Assembly: GCF_020404405.1 (NCBI RefSeq)
Contig: NZ_JAIZDA010000002.1
Span: 124,001-188,000, forward strand
Origin: Novosphingobium sp. FKTRR1
GTDB taxonomy: Bacteria; Pseudomonadota; Alphaproteobacteria; Sphingomonadales; Sphingomonadaceae
Length of the DNA: 64,000 nucleotides
Direction: 5' to 3'
A program made the position numbers and the translations under genes. Under the pieces are notes generated by a model that was not told the origin of the DNA, did no database searches, and saw only the letters and a program-made list of their open reading frames with translations. Shown here piece after piece: positions 34,298-43,456 of this stretch. How positions within the stretch are numbered: the first letter of the stretch is position 1; each line of letters starts with the position of its first letter.

Positions 34298-35053
34298 TCG
34301 GCAACCCGAGCACTCCGGGTCCGCCGCGATGCGCATCGTGCGCAGAGCGGGCTTGAGGCCGTCGAGCACGTGCAGCTGGCCCCATTGCGGATCGCCCAGC
34401 GTCGCCGCGCCCTCCAGCAGCACCCGCAGCGCGTGCATCGCGGCAAACGTGCCGACCATGCCCACCATCGCCCCCAGCACGCCCAGATCGGCGCAAGTGT
34501 CGCAATCTTCGGCGTCGAAGGCATCGCCGACGAAACAGCGGTAGCAGGAATGCGCCTCGCGATGCCCGGCGAAGTTGGCGACCTGCCCCTGAAACCGGCC
34601 GAGCGCCGCACTGGTCAAGGGGATGCCCGCCGCCACGCAGGCGTCCGAGACCGCCAGCCGGGTGGCGAAGTTGTCGCAGCCATCGAGTACGACATCCGCC
34701 CCGGCGATCAGGCTGCGCGCGGTGTTGCGGGTGACGCGGGTGTCATGCGCGGTCACCACCAGCGCCGGGTCGAACCGGCGCACCCAATCCGCTGCCGCTG
34801 CGGCTTTCGAGCGGCCGATGTCGGCGGGAGTGAAGATGGTCTGGCGCTGCAGGTTCGACGCCTCGATCACGTCATCATCGATCAGCGTCAGGCGCCCTAT
34901 GCCCGCCCCGGAAAGATATTGCAGCGCCGGGCTGCCGATGCCGCCAAGCCCGACCAGCACCACGTGGCTGGCGACCAGCCGCGCCTGCCCCGCCCCGCCC
35001 ACTTCGGGCAGGACGATGTGGCGGGCGAAGCGGTCAAGGCGGTCAGGTGTCAT
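34286..35053 (-). CDS. MoeB/ThiF/HesA-family adenylyltransferase
   Basis: E1-like enzyme of 255 residues that adenylates the C-terminus of a sulfur carrier such as MoaD or ThiS. It shows the nucleotide loop GLGGIGSPALQYLSGAGIG (about 35-53), DDDVIEASNLQRQ, CDNFATR and zinc-type cysteines CYRCF with CDTC. The C-terminal CSGCRS adds two further Cys. It may serve MoaD (moeB) or ThiS (thiF); the sequence alone does not decide. It overlaps the sirtuin gene end. Confidence 0.88.
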   Translation of the reverse strand: MTPDRLDRFARHIVLPEVGGAGQARLVASHVVLVGLGGIGSPALQYLSGAGIGRLTLIDDDVIEASNLQRQTIFTPADIGRSKAAAAADWVRRFDPALVVTAHDTRVTRNTARSLIAGADVVLDGCDNFATRLAVSDACVAAGIPLTSAALGRFQGQVANFAGHREAHSCYRCFVGDAFDAEDCDTCADLGVLGAMVGMVGTFAAMHALRVLLEGAATLGDPQWGQLHVLDGLKPALRTMRIAADPECSGCRSAL

Positions 35054-35115
35054 GCCAGCCAGTTAGGAAGCGGTGGCCGAAAATGCGAGGGCAATCGCCC
35101 TCAAGGATACAGGCG

Positions 35116-36630
35116 TCAGTCTTCCAGCTGGCGCAGCAGGGTGCGCACGTCGCCGTCCATGTCGGCGTCGCGGGTGCGCAGTTCCTCGATCAGGCGGACC
35201 GCGTGGATCACCGTCGAATGGTCGCGGCCACCGAACTTGCGGCCGATCTCGGGGTAGCTGCGCGGGGTCAGCACTTTGGCAAGATACATTGCCACCTGCC
35301 GGGGGCGCACCACCGCGCGCGCGCGGCGCTTGCTGGCCATCTCGGTGCGGTCGACGCGGTAGAACTGGCAGACCGTGCGCTGGATTTCATCGATGGTGAT
35401 GCGGCGGCGGTTGGCCGACAAGATGTCGGTGAGCTGTTCTTCGGCCAGTTGCAACGACACTGGTTGCCCGGTGAGCTGGGCATAGGCGATCAGCTTGTTG
35501 AGCCCGCCGACCAGTTCGCGCACGTTGCGGTTGATGGTGCGCGCCAGAAAGTCGATCACATCGGCCGGCACATGGGTGCTGGCAAAGCGACCGAGCCGGT
35601 GTTCGAGGATCTTGCGGCGCAAGTCGATGTCGGCCGGCTGAATATCGGCGACAAGGCCCATCGACAGGCGCGAGAGCAGCCGCTGTTCCACGCCGTCGAG
35701 CGCCTGCGGGGCACGGTCGGCGGCAACCACCAGCCGCTTGCCCGCACTCAGCAGCGCGTCGATGGTGTGGAGGAATTCCTCCTGCGTGCTCGACTTGCCG
35801 ATGATGAACTGGATGTCGTCGACCAGCAGCAGATCGAACCCGCGCAACCGCGCCTTGAACTCGATCATCTCGTTCTGGCGCATGGCCTGCACGAACTCGA
35901 TCATGAAGCGTTCGGCCGAGCAGTAGAAGATCCGCGCGCCCGGCCGCGCCGCGGCATAGGCATGGCCGATGGCGTGCAGCAGGTGCGTCTTGCCCTGCCC
36001 GGTCGAGGCCTTGAGATAGAGCGGGGCAAACTGCGGGGTTTCGAGCGCGGCCATGCGTTGCGCCGCGTTGACCGCCAGCACGTTGCCCGTGCCGGACACG
36101 AATTCGGGGAACGTCAGCGAAGGATCGAGCCCGCTGGCTTGCGGATCGGTTGCCAGCGGTGCCGGAGCCGCCACCGCCGCGTTGCCGGCACCCGATGCGA
36201 CCGTGCTGCCGCCACCAAGGCGCAGTTCGGGCATGGCACGGCGACGGGGATGCACGGTGATCCGCACTTGCCGCACTTCGGCGCGCGCGATCTTCCATGC
36301 GAGGCTGAGCCGGTCGGCAAAGCGGTCTGCCACCCAGTTGGCCGAAAACTCGGTAGGCAGGAACAAGTCGAGCGTGCCGGTGTCCTTGCAGAATGCACCA
36401 AGCTGGATCGGCTTGATCCACTGGCTGTGGAGCTGCGAGCCCAGATCCTTCTTCAGCCCCTGGCTGATGTCGGCCCAGTCGGCCGCCAGATCGAGTGCTT
36501 CCTGATCGTCGGTCGGTGCATTGTCACGGGCAGTTGCCATTTCGCGTCCCTTGCGGGTGGCTGCGGGATCAAGGCCGGCTTTCGCCGGTCCACGCCCATT
36601 CACACCACCGCTGAATTCGTCCAGTTTCAC
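35116..36630 (-). CDS. dnaA: Chromosomal replication initiator protein DnaA
   Basis: Binds DnaA boxes at oriC and opens the duplex. The 504-residue protein has domain I (WADISQGLKKDLGSQLHSQWIKP), an Ala/Pro/Thr-rich linker, the AAA+ core with Walker A STGQGKTHLLHAIG and Walker B LLVDDIQFIIG, and domain IV with the DNA-binding FGGRDHSTVIHAVRLIEEL. It is leftward, with rpsT in the same direction 450 bases upstream, as in many alphaproteobacteria. Confidence 0.98.
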   Translation of the reverse strand: MKLDEFSGGVNGRGPAKAGLDPAATRKGREMATARDNAPTDDQEALDLAADWADISQGLKKDLGSQLHSQWIKPIQLGAFCKDTGTLDLFLPTEFSANWVADRFADRLSLAWKIARAEVRQVRITVHPRRRAMPELRLGGGSTVASGAGNAAVAAPAPLATDPQASGLDPSLTFPEFVSGTGNVLAVNAAQRMAALETPQFAPLYLKASTGQGKTHLLHAIGHAYAAARPGARIFYCSAERFMIEFVQAMRQNEMIEFKARLRGFDLLLVDDIQFIIGKSSTQEEFLHTIDALLSAGKRLVVAADRAPQALDGVEQRLLSRLSMGLVADIQPADIDLRRKILEHRLGRFASTHVPADVIDFLARTINRNVRELVGGLNKLIAYAQLTGQPVSLQLAEEQLTDILSANRRRITIDEIQRTVCQFYRVDRTEMASKRRARAVVRPRQVAMYLAKVLTPRSYPEIGRKFGGRDHSTVIHAVRLIEELRTRDADMDGDVRTLLRQLED

Positions 36631-37079
36631 GCGTTACGGTCCCGTTACCCCGATGCCACCGATCAGCCGACCGACGGCACAAACTCTTCCTTGCCGAAAA
36701 GCGCTGCAAAGCGCCCTTCCGGCTTCGACCCGATCCATTTTCATGACCCCCAGCGGCCACGCAGCCTTCCGTTGAAGAAGAGGCGAACGAAGCCGGGAAC
36801 CCATCTGTATTGGCTGAGCCGCAAGATTCGCAAGCAATGGATTTTAAAAAAACTGAAATAATCCGGCTTGACTCAGCAAGACTGCGGTTCCCGCATAATT
36901 TCATTGTTTTTATTGGATTTTTTTGAATTTTGACAACCGAATCGCGATGTTTCCGTGACTTGGCCATTCGGGGTGTGACAGATTTGAGCCATAAACGACA
37001 AAGCGGCCGACGTGTGATACGTCGGCCGCCTTAGTTCTGTTACGCTTGATGCTGGTCCCTCCGCGAACGGAGGCGGGTC
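36631..37079. other. Intergenic region between dnaA and rpsT, AT-rich core
   Basis: About 450 bases without a supported gene. 36838-36950 is visibly AT-rich with several runs of A and T. The dnaA promoter must lie here. No TTATCCACA or close DnaA-box match was found, so this is not shown to be oriC. A terminator-like hairpin lies at 37003-37029. Confidence 0.6.
37003..37029 (-). terminator. Probable rpsT terminator
   Basis: Perfect 11-base stem GCGGCCGACGT/ACGTCGGCCGC with a five-base loop, about 50 bases past the rpsT stop. The T-run on the minus strand (TTTGTCGTTT) is interrupted, so termination may be weak. Confidence 0.6.
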
Positions 37080-37340
37080 TCAGAGCGAGGCGACTCGCTT
37101 CGAGAGACGCGACAGCTTGCGCGAAACGGTGTTCTTGTGGAGCACGCCACGGGCCACGCCACGCGCGAGTTCAGGCTGTGCAGCCTTCAGCGCTTCGGCG
37201 GCTTCCGCCTTGTCGCCACCGGCGAGCGCGGTCTCGACCTTCTTCACGAAGGTGCGGATGCGCGAAAGACGGTTACCATTGATTTCGGCGCGACGTTCGT
37301 TGCGACGGATGCGCTTGCGGGCTTGCGGCGTATTGGCCAT
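37080..37340 (-). CDS. rpsT: 30S ribosomal protein S20
   Basis: An 86-residue basic protein beginning [20 protein letters not shown] and ending [16 protein letters not shown], matching S20 throughout. It starts at 37340; an upstream open frame has no similarity. It precedes dnaA on the same strand. Confidence 0.97.
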   Translation of the reverse strand: MANTPQARKRIRRNERRAEINGNRLSRIRTFVKKVETALAGGDKAEAAEALKAAQPELARGVARGVLHKNTVSRKLSRLSKRVASL

Positions 37341-37513
37341 GTCTGTCCTGTTTTCTGTCCTCTGCCGGGCCGCGTCAGCAGCCCGATCGATCGGTGTGGT
37401 TTGCTCGACAAAGGCGGGCAAACCCGCCGGAAAGCGCGGCCCTTAGCGGTGGAGGGGCGAATCGTCAACAGATTCGACAGCTCCACCGCAAGGGTGGATC
37501 ATTATCTGACCGA

Positions 37514-38926
37514 TCAGGCAATGCGCTGCAACGTCAGCCGCAGGCCATCGCGCGGCTTGGGGATCGGCCATGCCTGCCAGCGCGGCGCATACCCCGGCTC
37601 AGCCGTGATCCGATAGCGGGTGAGGATGTGGTTGACCAGAATGCGCGTCTGCATCGTGGCAAAGTGCAGCCCCAGACACATGTGCGCGCCGCCGCCGAAC
37701 GGCACCCAGGCGTACTTGTGCCGCGCCGCCACTTTGTCGGCGGTAAAGCGCGTGGGATCGAAACGTTCGGGATCGGGCCACAAGGCCGGGTCGGCGTGGA
37801 CCGAGGCGGGGCTGATCCCCACGGTCGTGCCTGCCGGGATGCGATAGCCGCCGAAGGTAAAGTCGCGCAGGGCCCGGCGCGGCAACGAAGGCACCGGCGG
37901 CATGATTCGCAGCGCCTCCTTGAAGGCGAGTTCGGTCAGTTCGAGCTTGCCCAGATCGTCATAGCCGATCGCCCGGGCATCGCCGCCTGCCACCGCGCGA
38001 CATTCGGCGCGCAGCCGTTCCTGCCAGTCCTGATCCTGCGCCAGATGCCAGAACAGCGTGGTGGCCGAACTGGTGATGGTGTCGTGCGCGGCCATCATCA
38101 GAAAGATCATGTGGTCGACCACCAGATCTTCGGCCAGCAACTGTCCATCGTCGCGCGTGGCCAGCGCGAACTGGCTGAACATGTCCTGCCCCGGCGATGC
38201 CCGCCGCTCGCGCACCAGCCGGGTAAAGTACTCGACCATGAAGCGCCGCCCGGCGACGCCCCGACCCATCGCGGTGAACGGCAAGGGACGGCGAATCGGC
38301 GCGACCGCAGCCTGCACCATGTCGACGAACGCGCGGTTGAGCTTGTCCGCCTCAGGCCCGAACGGCAGGCCGAGGAAGCTGGTGGCCGCAGTCTGCAGCG
38401 TCAGCGCCTTGATCGCGTTGTAGAAGCGGATCGGGGTTTGCGCCGCACCGGGCTGCCCCCATGCTTCGACCCCGCGCGCGATATCGGCGTCGAGTTGTCC
38501 GGCATAGGCGCGCATCGGCCCCGGCTTGAACGCGATCGACAGGGCGCGCCGGTCAAGCCGGTGCGAATCGTGGTCCATCAGCATCAGCCCGCGCGGGAAC
38601 AGCAGGTTGAGCAGCGGCCCCCAGCCCTGTTCGCTGGAAAACAGCTTGTCGCGGTCGAACAGCACCAGTTCGTTGGCATCGGGCCCGATCAGCGTCACCC
38701 CGCGCCGGCCAAAGCTTTTCGCGCGATAGATCCGGCCGTGGGTGCGCTCCATCCGGCTGCCGAAGCCCAGCGGATCGGACAGTTGCATGAACGTGGTGCC
38801 GACCAGCGGCCAGCCATCCTCGCCGGGGATGTGATCGAGCGCGGCATCGCCGGGATGCCCGGTCCAGTGCGGATTGCCGCGTTCGTTCTGAATTTCCGCT
38901 GGCGCGGCTGGAGCCAGGCTGGCCAT
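37514..38926 (-). CDS. Cytochrome P450
   Basis: Haem-thiolate monooxygenase of 470 residues. It has the I-helix MMAAHDTITSSATTLF (AAHDT, near 269-274), the ExxR pair in FKEALRIMPP, and the haem loop FGGGAHMCLGLHFA near 410 with the Cys ligand. The FGGGxHxCxG loop fits the CYP51/CYP26/CYP120 branch. It starts at ATG 38926 after a GGAGA box. It is soluble in appearance, with no N-terminal anchor, so needs a separate redox partner; no ferredoxin is adjacent. Two palindromes lie just upstream. Confidence 0.93.
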   Translation of the reverse strand: MASLAPAAPAEIQNERGNPHWTGHPGDAALDHIPGEDGWPLVGTTFMQLSDPLGFGSRMERTHGRIYRAKSFGRRGVTLIGPDANELVLFDRDKLFSSEQGWGPLLNLLFPRGLMLMDHDSHRLDRRALSIAFKPGPMRAYAGQLDADIARGVEAWGQPGAAQTPIRFYNAIKALTLQTAATSFLGLPFGPEADKLNRAFVDMVQAAVAPIRRPLPFTAMGRGVAGRRFMVEYFTRLVRERRASPGQDMFSQFALATRDDGQLLAEDLVVDHMIFLMMAAHDTITSSATTLFWHLAQDQDWQERLRAECRAVAGGDARAIGYDDLGKLELTELAFKEALRIMPPVPSLPRRALRDFTFGGYRIPAGTTVGISPASVHADPALWPDPERFDPTRFTADKVAARHKYAWVPFGGGAHMCLGLHFATMQTRILVNHILTRYRITAEPGYAPRWQAWPIPKPRDGLRLTLQRIA

Positions 38927-38950
38927 GACACGTCATCTCCCGGGGTGTTG

Positions 38951-38980
38951 TTAATCGCCCGATTAATGACACATATGTCA
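38951..38980. promoter_or_regulatory. Candidate operator upstream of the P450 gene
   Basis: Two adjacent palindromes 25-54 bases before the P450 start: TTAATCG-CC-CGATTAA (38951-38966, perfect) and TGAC-ACATAT-GTCA (38967-38980). They lie where a promoter and operator would be. No regulator gene is adjacent. Confidence 0.55.
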
Positions 38981-39022
38981 GCAGCACGTAAAGCCCTCAC
39001 TGGTGCCTTTGCGCAAAGCCCC

Positions 39023-40039
39023 TCAGAGCCACCCCGCCAGTTCGCGCCGGACCAGATGTTCGAGCATGTCCATCCCCTCGTCCCCGGTGTTGAGACAAGC
39101 GAGCGCGGCAAAGTGCGTGCCACCGGCGCCAAGGAACTCCTCCTTGCCGCGAATCGCCAGTTCTTCCAGCGTTTCAAGGCAATCGGCCGAAAAGCCGGGC
39201 GCTGCGATGGCCAGCTTGCGCGTTCCGGCGCGGGCCTGTTCGACCAGCACCGCATCGGTCGCCGGTTCCAGCCACTTGGCCCGGCCAAAGCGCGACTGGA
39301 AGCTCGTGATCACCCGCAGCGACGGGTGGCTGGCGGCAAACGCCTCGCCCACCAGCCGCGCGGTCTTGCGGCAGTGGCAGTGGTACGGATCGCCCAGATG
39401 CAGCGTCCGTTCGGGCATGCCGTGAAAGCTGAGCAGCAGCGCCTCGGGCTCGAAATCGAGCGCCGCGATCTGGCGGGCAAGATCGCGGTGCAGAGCGGCG
39501 ATGGCCACCGGATCATCGTGATAGGGCGGCAGCGTGCGCAATGCGGGCAGGCGGCGGCGGCTGGCGATCCACGCGGCCAGCCCGTCGAGCGCGCTGGCCG
39601 TCGTCGCCGCCGAGTACTGCGGATAGAGCGGGGCGAACAGGATGCGCTCGCACCCGGCGGCCAGCAGCGCGTCCAGCTCGATCGCGATCGCCGGGCTTTG
39701 ATAGCGCATGGCATGGCGCACCACGGCGGCATCGCCCAGCCGCGCCTGCAAGGCGACAGCCTGCGCGGCGGTGATGGCAGCCAAGGGCGAACCATCGGGC
39801 GTCCACACCTGAGAATACGCGTGTGCCGACTTCTTGGGCCGGGTGTTGAGGATGATCCCGCGCAAGATCGGCTGCCACAGCAGCCAAGGTATCTCGACCA
39901 CGCGGCGGTCGGACAGGAATTCGCCCAGATAGCGCTTCACCGACGGCGCATCGGGCGCGTCGGGTGTGCCCAGATTGACGAGCAGCACGCCCAGCTTGCC
40001 GGTGGCTATCTGCGGGTGATCGGCGGGACGTTCCATCAT
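39023..40039 (-). CDS. hemH: Ferrochelatase
   Basis: Inserts Fe2+ into protoporphyrin IX. The 338-residue protein has the opening KLGVLLVNLGTPDAPDAPSVKRYLGEFLSD, the LFAPLYPQYSAATTASALD block, the catalytic His in LLSFHGMPERTLHLGDPYHCHCRKTA (near 195-220) and the C-terminal SADCLETLEELAIRG with the conserved Glu. It has two possible Met starts (40039 or 40036). It lies 13 bases after the molybdopterin oxidase gene and next to the P450, which consumes haem. Confidence 0.96.
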   Translation of the reverse strand: MMERPADHPQIATGKLGVLLVNLGTPDAPDAPSVKRYLGEFLSDRRVVEIPWLLWQPILRGIILNTRPKKSAHAYSQVWTPDGSPLAAITAAQAVALQARLGDAAVVRHAMRYQSPAIAIELDALLAAGCERILFAPLYPQYSAATTASALDGLAAWIASRRRLPALRTLPPYHDDPVAIAALHRDLARQIAALDFEPEALLLSFHGMPERTLHLGDPYHCHCRKTARLVGEAFAASHPSLRVITSFQSRFGRAKWLEPATDAVLVEQARAGTRKLAIAAPGFSADCLETLEELAIRGKEEFLGAGGTHFAALACLNTGDEGMDMLEHLVRRELAGWL

Positions 40040-40052
40040 GGCCTTTCGGGCG

Positions 40053-42353
40053 TCACAGCCCTTCGGAAAGCAGCGGCAGGCGGCGGAACCGCACTCCGGT
40101 TGCGGAAAACAGGGCGTTGGCGATGGCAGGCGCTGCGGCAACCATGCCGAGTTCGCCGGGATCGAACGGGTGTTCGCTGCTGTCGGCAAATGCAACATCG
40201 ACCTTCGGGCAATCGGCCAGCAAGGGCAGGCCCAGCGCGGCCACTCTCCCCGCCTGTGGCACCCCGCGCTGCCACTGCGTCGTGCCGCCAACCGCGAGCG
40301 CCAGCCCGGCCACCAGCGCGCCTTCCACTTGCTGGCGGGCGATGTCGGCGTTGATGATGCGGCCGATGTCGCAATAGGCCGAGAGCCGCTCCACCCGTAC
40401 CGCATCGGCCTCTTGCCGGGCGGTGGCGACAACCGCGACGAAACCGCTGCGCAGCCCTTGCGCGGTGCGCAAGTCCATGCGGTGACAGGCGATGCCCTGC
40501 CCCGAGGCATCGCGCCCGCCGCCCCATTCGGCCAGCCGGGCAACGCCTTGCAGGCACGCCGCCAGACGCGGTTGCCCCGACAGCAGCCCGATGCGGAACG
40601 CCAGCGGCTCGACGCCCGCAAACTGCGCGCATTCATCGATGAAGCATTCGGTCAGGTAGGCACCTACCGCATGGGCGTTGCCGCGCTGGCGCCCGCTCGG
40701 CAGCGACAGGTCAACCGGCACATGCTCGACCGCGCGCTCGGGAATGGCATAGAATGGCAGCGCGCCTTCGCAGGCCATGGCATCGACCCGGCCCCGCGCG
40801 GTGGCCAGCGCGGCAGGTGCGGACTTGCCATCCAGCAAGCGCGCAGCCGCCTCGATCGCGCTGGCCGGTTGCGCCAGCCGCGCCCGCCAGCCCAGCAGCA
40901 ACCGCCGTTCGGGACCGAAAGCGGCCGCCATCTGTGCGGCAACCGGCGCGCGGGGAAAACCGGCGAGCGTTTCCTGCCAGCGCGACCACATGAGCTGGAC
41001 CGGCCGCTTGACCGCCTTGGCCAGAATGGCGGCCTGTTCGGCCACCCGCACGTCGAGCCGCGCATCGAAGCTGCCGCCGGCGTGCAAGGGATAGATCACC
41101 ACATCGCCGCGCGACAGGCCAAGCGCGCGAGCCGCCGCCATGGCCGCCTGATCGGGCGCCTGTGTGGCGAGCCACAGCTCCAGCCGCCCGTGTGTCAGCC
41201 GCGCCGTGGCCGTGGCGGTTTCCAGCGGCACGCACTGCGCCGGTTCGATGTCGTAGCGCGCGCTGAGCGAAGGCTTTTGCAGCAAGGCGGCGGGATCACC
41301 GACGGCGGCAACGGTGGTGGCATCGCCCCGGCGCAGCGCCCGGTCGAGCGCGGCCTCCATCGCGCCGCTGTCGACCACCCGGCCCTTCGCGCGAAAGCGC
41401 GGGTCCATCGCCGTCAGCGCCTTGTCGGCGGCGTACCAGGTGGTGCCAAGCGCGGCCAGCCAGCGCTCGGCGTTGACCACTTCGACCACGCCGGGAACGC
41501 TTGCGGCGGCAGCCCGATCGAAGCTGGCAAGCACCGCATCGCCCTGCGGCGGCTGCGCGATGGCGGCATGGAGCATCCCCGGCAGGCGCACGTCGCCGGC
41601 AAACACGAAACTGCCATCGACTTTGGCCGGAAGGTCGAGCCGGGCAAAACGCGGCAAGGCCCCGGGCGCCAGAGCGGCGCCGCCTTCACGCGCGGGCTCG
41701 GCGCGCAGCACCGGCGGGTCGGGCGGGGTTATCGCGCGCGCCTCAGGCAGAAGCTCGGCGAACGTGGCGCTCTGCGTGCCGTGGCTGATGCGATGGTCGC
41801 GCGCCTCGCACGTCTCCCAGCCAACGCCCCAGCGCGCGGCGGCGGCTTGCGTCAGTTGCGCGCGCAAAGCGGCAGCGGCGGCGCGCAAGGGCGCCTCGAA
41901 CGCGGCCAAGGCGGTGCCGTCGGCGGTCATGGTGAAGGGCGTACGCTCCGCCGTGCGCTGCGCCAGCGTGCCGGTCGGATCGGCGGCGAGCCCTCCGGCC
42001 AGCGAATCGAGTCCGTACGGCAGCCATAACGGCGCCCAGTGCGCGGCCAGTACGGCGTCGGCATAGAATGGCCCGGGCGGCGCCGATTCAACTCCGATCC
42101 GGGTGCGATCGGCACCCAGTTCGACCGCCACGATCTGCGCGCACAAGGTGGTGATGCCCTGTCCCATCTCGCACACTGGCACCGCCACGGTGACCGCGCC
42201 ATCGGCAGCGATCCGGACGAAACCATCGACCACAAGTTCATCGGACCCGGCCTGCAACGGCGCGGCATAGCGGTGCGGCCACAAGGCAAAGGCGGCAACC
42301 AGCGCCCCGGCCGCGCCTGTGCCGACCAGCACGCTGCGCCGGGTGCGTTCCAC
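40053..42353 (-). CDS. Molybdenum hydroxylase, large (molybdopterin-binding) subunit, Tat-exported
   Basis: A 766-residue member of the xanthine oxidase/isoquinoline 1-oxidoreductase beta family. It begins with a twin-arginine signal (RTRRSVLVGTGAAGALVAAF), so the folded cofactor-loaded enzyme is likely periplasmic. The second half shows the molybdopterin-binding HAGGSFDARLDVRVAEQAA and GAYLTECFIDE, and the catalytic-type Glu is in DPGELGMVAAAPAIANALF near the C-terminus. No 2Fe-2S small subunit is adjacent, so a partner must be encoded elsewhere or be absent. Substrate unknown. Confidence 0.85.
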   Translation of the reverse strand: MERTRRSVLVGTGAAGALVAAFALWPHRYAAPLQAGSDELVVDGFVRIAADGAVTVAVPVCEMGQGITTLCAQIVAVELGADRTRIGVESAPPGPFYADAVLAAHWAPLWLPYGLDSLAGGLAADPTGTLAQRTAERTPFTMTADGTALAAFEAPLRAAAAALRAQLTQAAAARWGVGWETCEARDHRISHGTQSATFAELLPEARAITPPDPPVLRAEPAREGGAALAPGALPRFARLDLPAKVDGSFVFAGDVRLPGMLHAAIAQPPQGDAVLASFDRAAAASVPGVVEVVNAERWLAALGTTWYAADKALTAMDPRFRAKGRVVDSGAMEAALDRALRRGDATTVAAVGDPAALLQKPSLSARYDIEPAQCVPLETATATARLTHGRLELWLATQAPDQAAMAAARALGLSRGDVVIYPLHAGGSFDARLDVRVAEQAAILAKAVKRPVQLMWSRWQETLAGFPRAPVAAQMAAAFGPERRLLLGWRARLAQPASAIEAAARLLDGKSAPAALATARGRVDAMACEGALPFYAIPERAVEHVPVDLSLPSGRQRGNAHAVGAYLTECFIDECAQFAGVEPLAFRIGLLSGQPRLAACLQGVARLAEWGGGRDASGQGIACHRMDLRTAQGLRSGFVAVVATARQEADAVRVERLSAYCDIGRIINADIARQQVEGALVAGLALAVGGTTQWQRGVPQAGRVAALGLPLLADCPKVDVAFADSSEHPFDPGELGMVAAAPAIANALFSATGVRFRRLPLLSEGL

Positions 42354-42358
42354 CGCGA

Positions 42359-43381
42359 TCAGCCGACCGCGTCGAGCGCTGCCAGCACCGCGCGGGCGAT
42401 GGCGGTATACGCGTCGGCCAGCGGACCGGTTCCGGCAGCCGGGGGATCACCCGCATCGCTCTGACGGCGGATCGCGATATCCAGCGGCACCCGGCCCAAG
42501 AAGGCGATGCCGCGCTCGCGCGCCGCCGCCTCGGCCCCGCCATGGCCGAACGGATCGCTCTGTTCGCCGCAATGGGGGCAGATATAGCCGGCCATGTTCT
42601 CGACCAGCCCGAGCAAGGGCACCTGTCCCTGTTCGAACAGGCCGATGGCGCGGGTGGCATCCATCAGCGCCAGATCCTGCGGAGTGGAGACGATTACCGC
42701 GCCTGCCGGTTTATACTTCTGCAGCATCGTCAGTTGCAGGTCGCCGGTGCCGGGCGGCAGATCGACCACCAGCAGTTCGGCATCGCCCCACTGCGCATCG
42801 ATCAACTGGCCGAGCGCGTTGCCCGCCATCGGTCCGCGCCAGGCGATGGCTTGTCCGGGCTGGACCAGATGGCCCATCGACAGCATCGGCACCCCGAACG
42901 GGCTTTGCACCGGGATCAGTTGCTTGCCTTCGGATTCGGGACGGCGACCTTCGGTGGCGAGCAGGCGCGGCTGCGATGGACCATAGATATCGGCATCGAC
43001 CAGCCCGACCTTGCGACCCGAACGTGCCAGCGCGACCGCCAGATTGGCCGACAGCGTCGATTTGCCGACCCCGCCCTTGCCCGAACCGACCGCGATGATG
43101 CGGCGCTGCACGCGGTCGGCGGTCATCGCCACGCGTACGTCGGCGGCGCCTGCCTTGCGGGCGGCATCGCGCAAGGCAACTTCCAGCCGGTCGCGCGCGG
43201 CGCGGTCCAGCCCGCCGACCTCGACAACAAGGCTGACGATATCCCCGGCGTCGCCGGTCAGCCGCAGTGCCTGCAACCGGCCCTGTGCCACCGCCTCAAG
43301 TGCTTGCTTCAGCGCGGTTTCATCCACCTTCACACCATCCGTCCCGTCAACATCGAAGCCATTGTGGAGCAAATGCCCCAT
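42359..43381 (-). CDS. Mrp/ApbC (NBP35-family) iron-sulfur cluster carrier ATPase
   Basis: A 340-residue P-loop protein that carries and delivers Fe-S clusters. It has an N-terminal MIP18-like region, the deviant Walker A GSGKGGVGKSTLSANLAVALA (near 97-117), DADIYGPSQPRLL, LPPGTGDLQLTM, and the conserved CPHC pair in YICPHCGEQ. Its stop is 5 bases from the Mo-hydroxylase start, which suggests cotranscription and possible help in cofactor maturation. A GTG 16 codons in (43333) is an alternative start. Confidence 0.92.
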   Translation of the reverse strand: MGHLLHNGFDVDGTDGVKVDETALKQALEAVAQGRLQALRLTGDAGDIVSLVVEVGGLDRAARDRLEVALRDAARKAGAADVRVAMTADRVQRRIIAVGSGKGGVGKSTLSANLAVALARSGRKVGLVDADIYGPSQPRLLATEGRRPESEGKQLIPVQSPFGVPMLSMGHLVQPGQAIAWRGPMAGNALGQLIDAQWGDAELLVVDLPPGTGDLQLTMLQKYKPAGAVIVSTPQDLALMDATRAIGLFEQGQVPLLGLVENMAGYICPHCGEQSDPFGHGGAEAAARERGIAFLGRVPLDIAIRRQSDAGDPPAAGTGPLADAYTAIARAVLAALDAVG

Positions 43382-43456
43382 CGGGCGGCTCCCTAGCAGA
43401 GGAATTTTGGCAGGGTGACCCTGTTTTTAACCGCCAAGCCTTCCTATAACCCTCTC

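Noticed and set aside
35047..36861. A 604-residue frame antisense to dnaA
   Set aside because: dnaA is unmistakable on the other strand; the frame has no domain.
36631..37079. oriC between dnaA and rpsT
   Set aside because: AT-rich, but no TTATCCACA or near match found, so no cluster of DnaA boxes can be shown.
37394..40354. A 986-residue open frame on the plus strand
   Set aside because: It lies antisense to the P450 and hemH genes, which have clear family motifs. Long antisense frames are common in GC-rich DNA and this one has no recognisable domain.
40038..42029. A 663-residue plus-strand frame antisense to the Mo-hydroxylase
   Set aside because: Low-complexity, Arg/Gln/Gly-rich composition typical of shadow frames; the opposite strand has a Tat signal and catalytic motifs.
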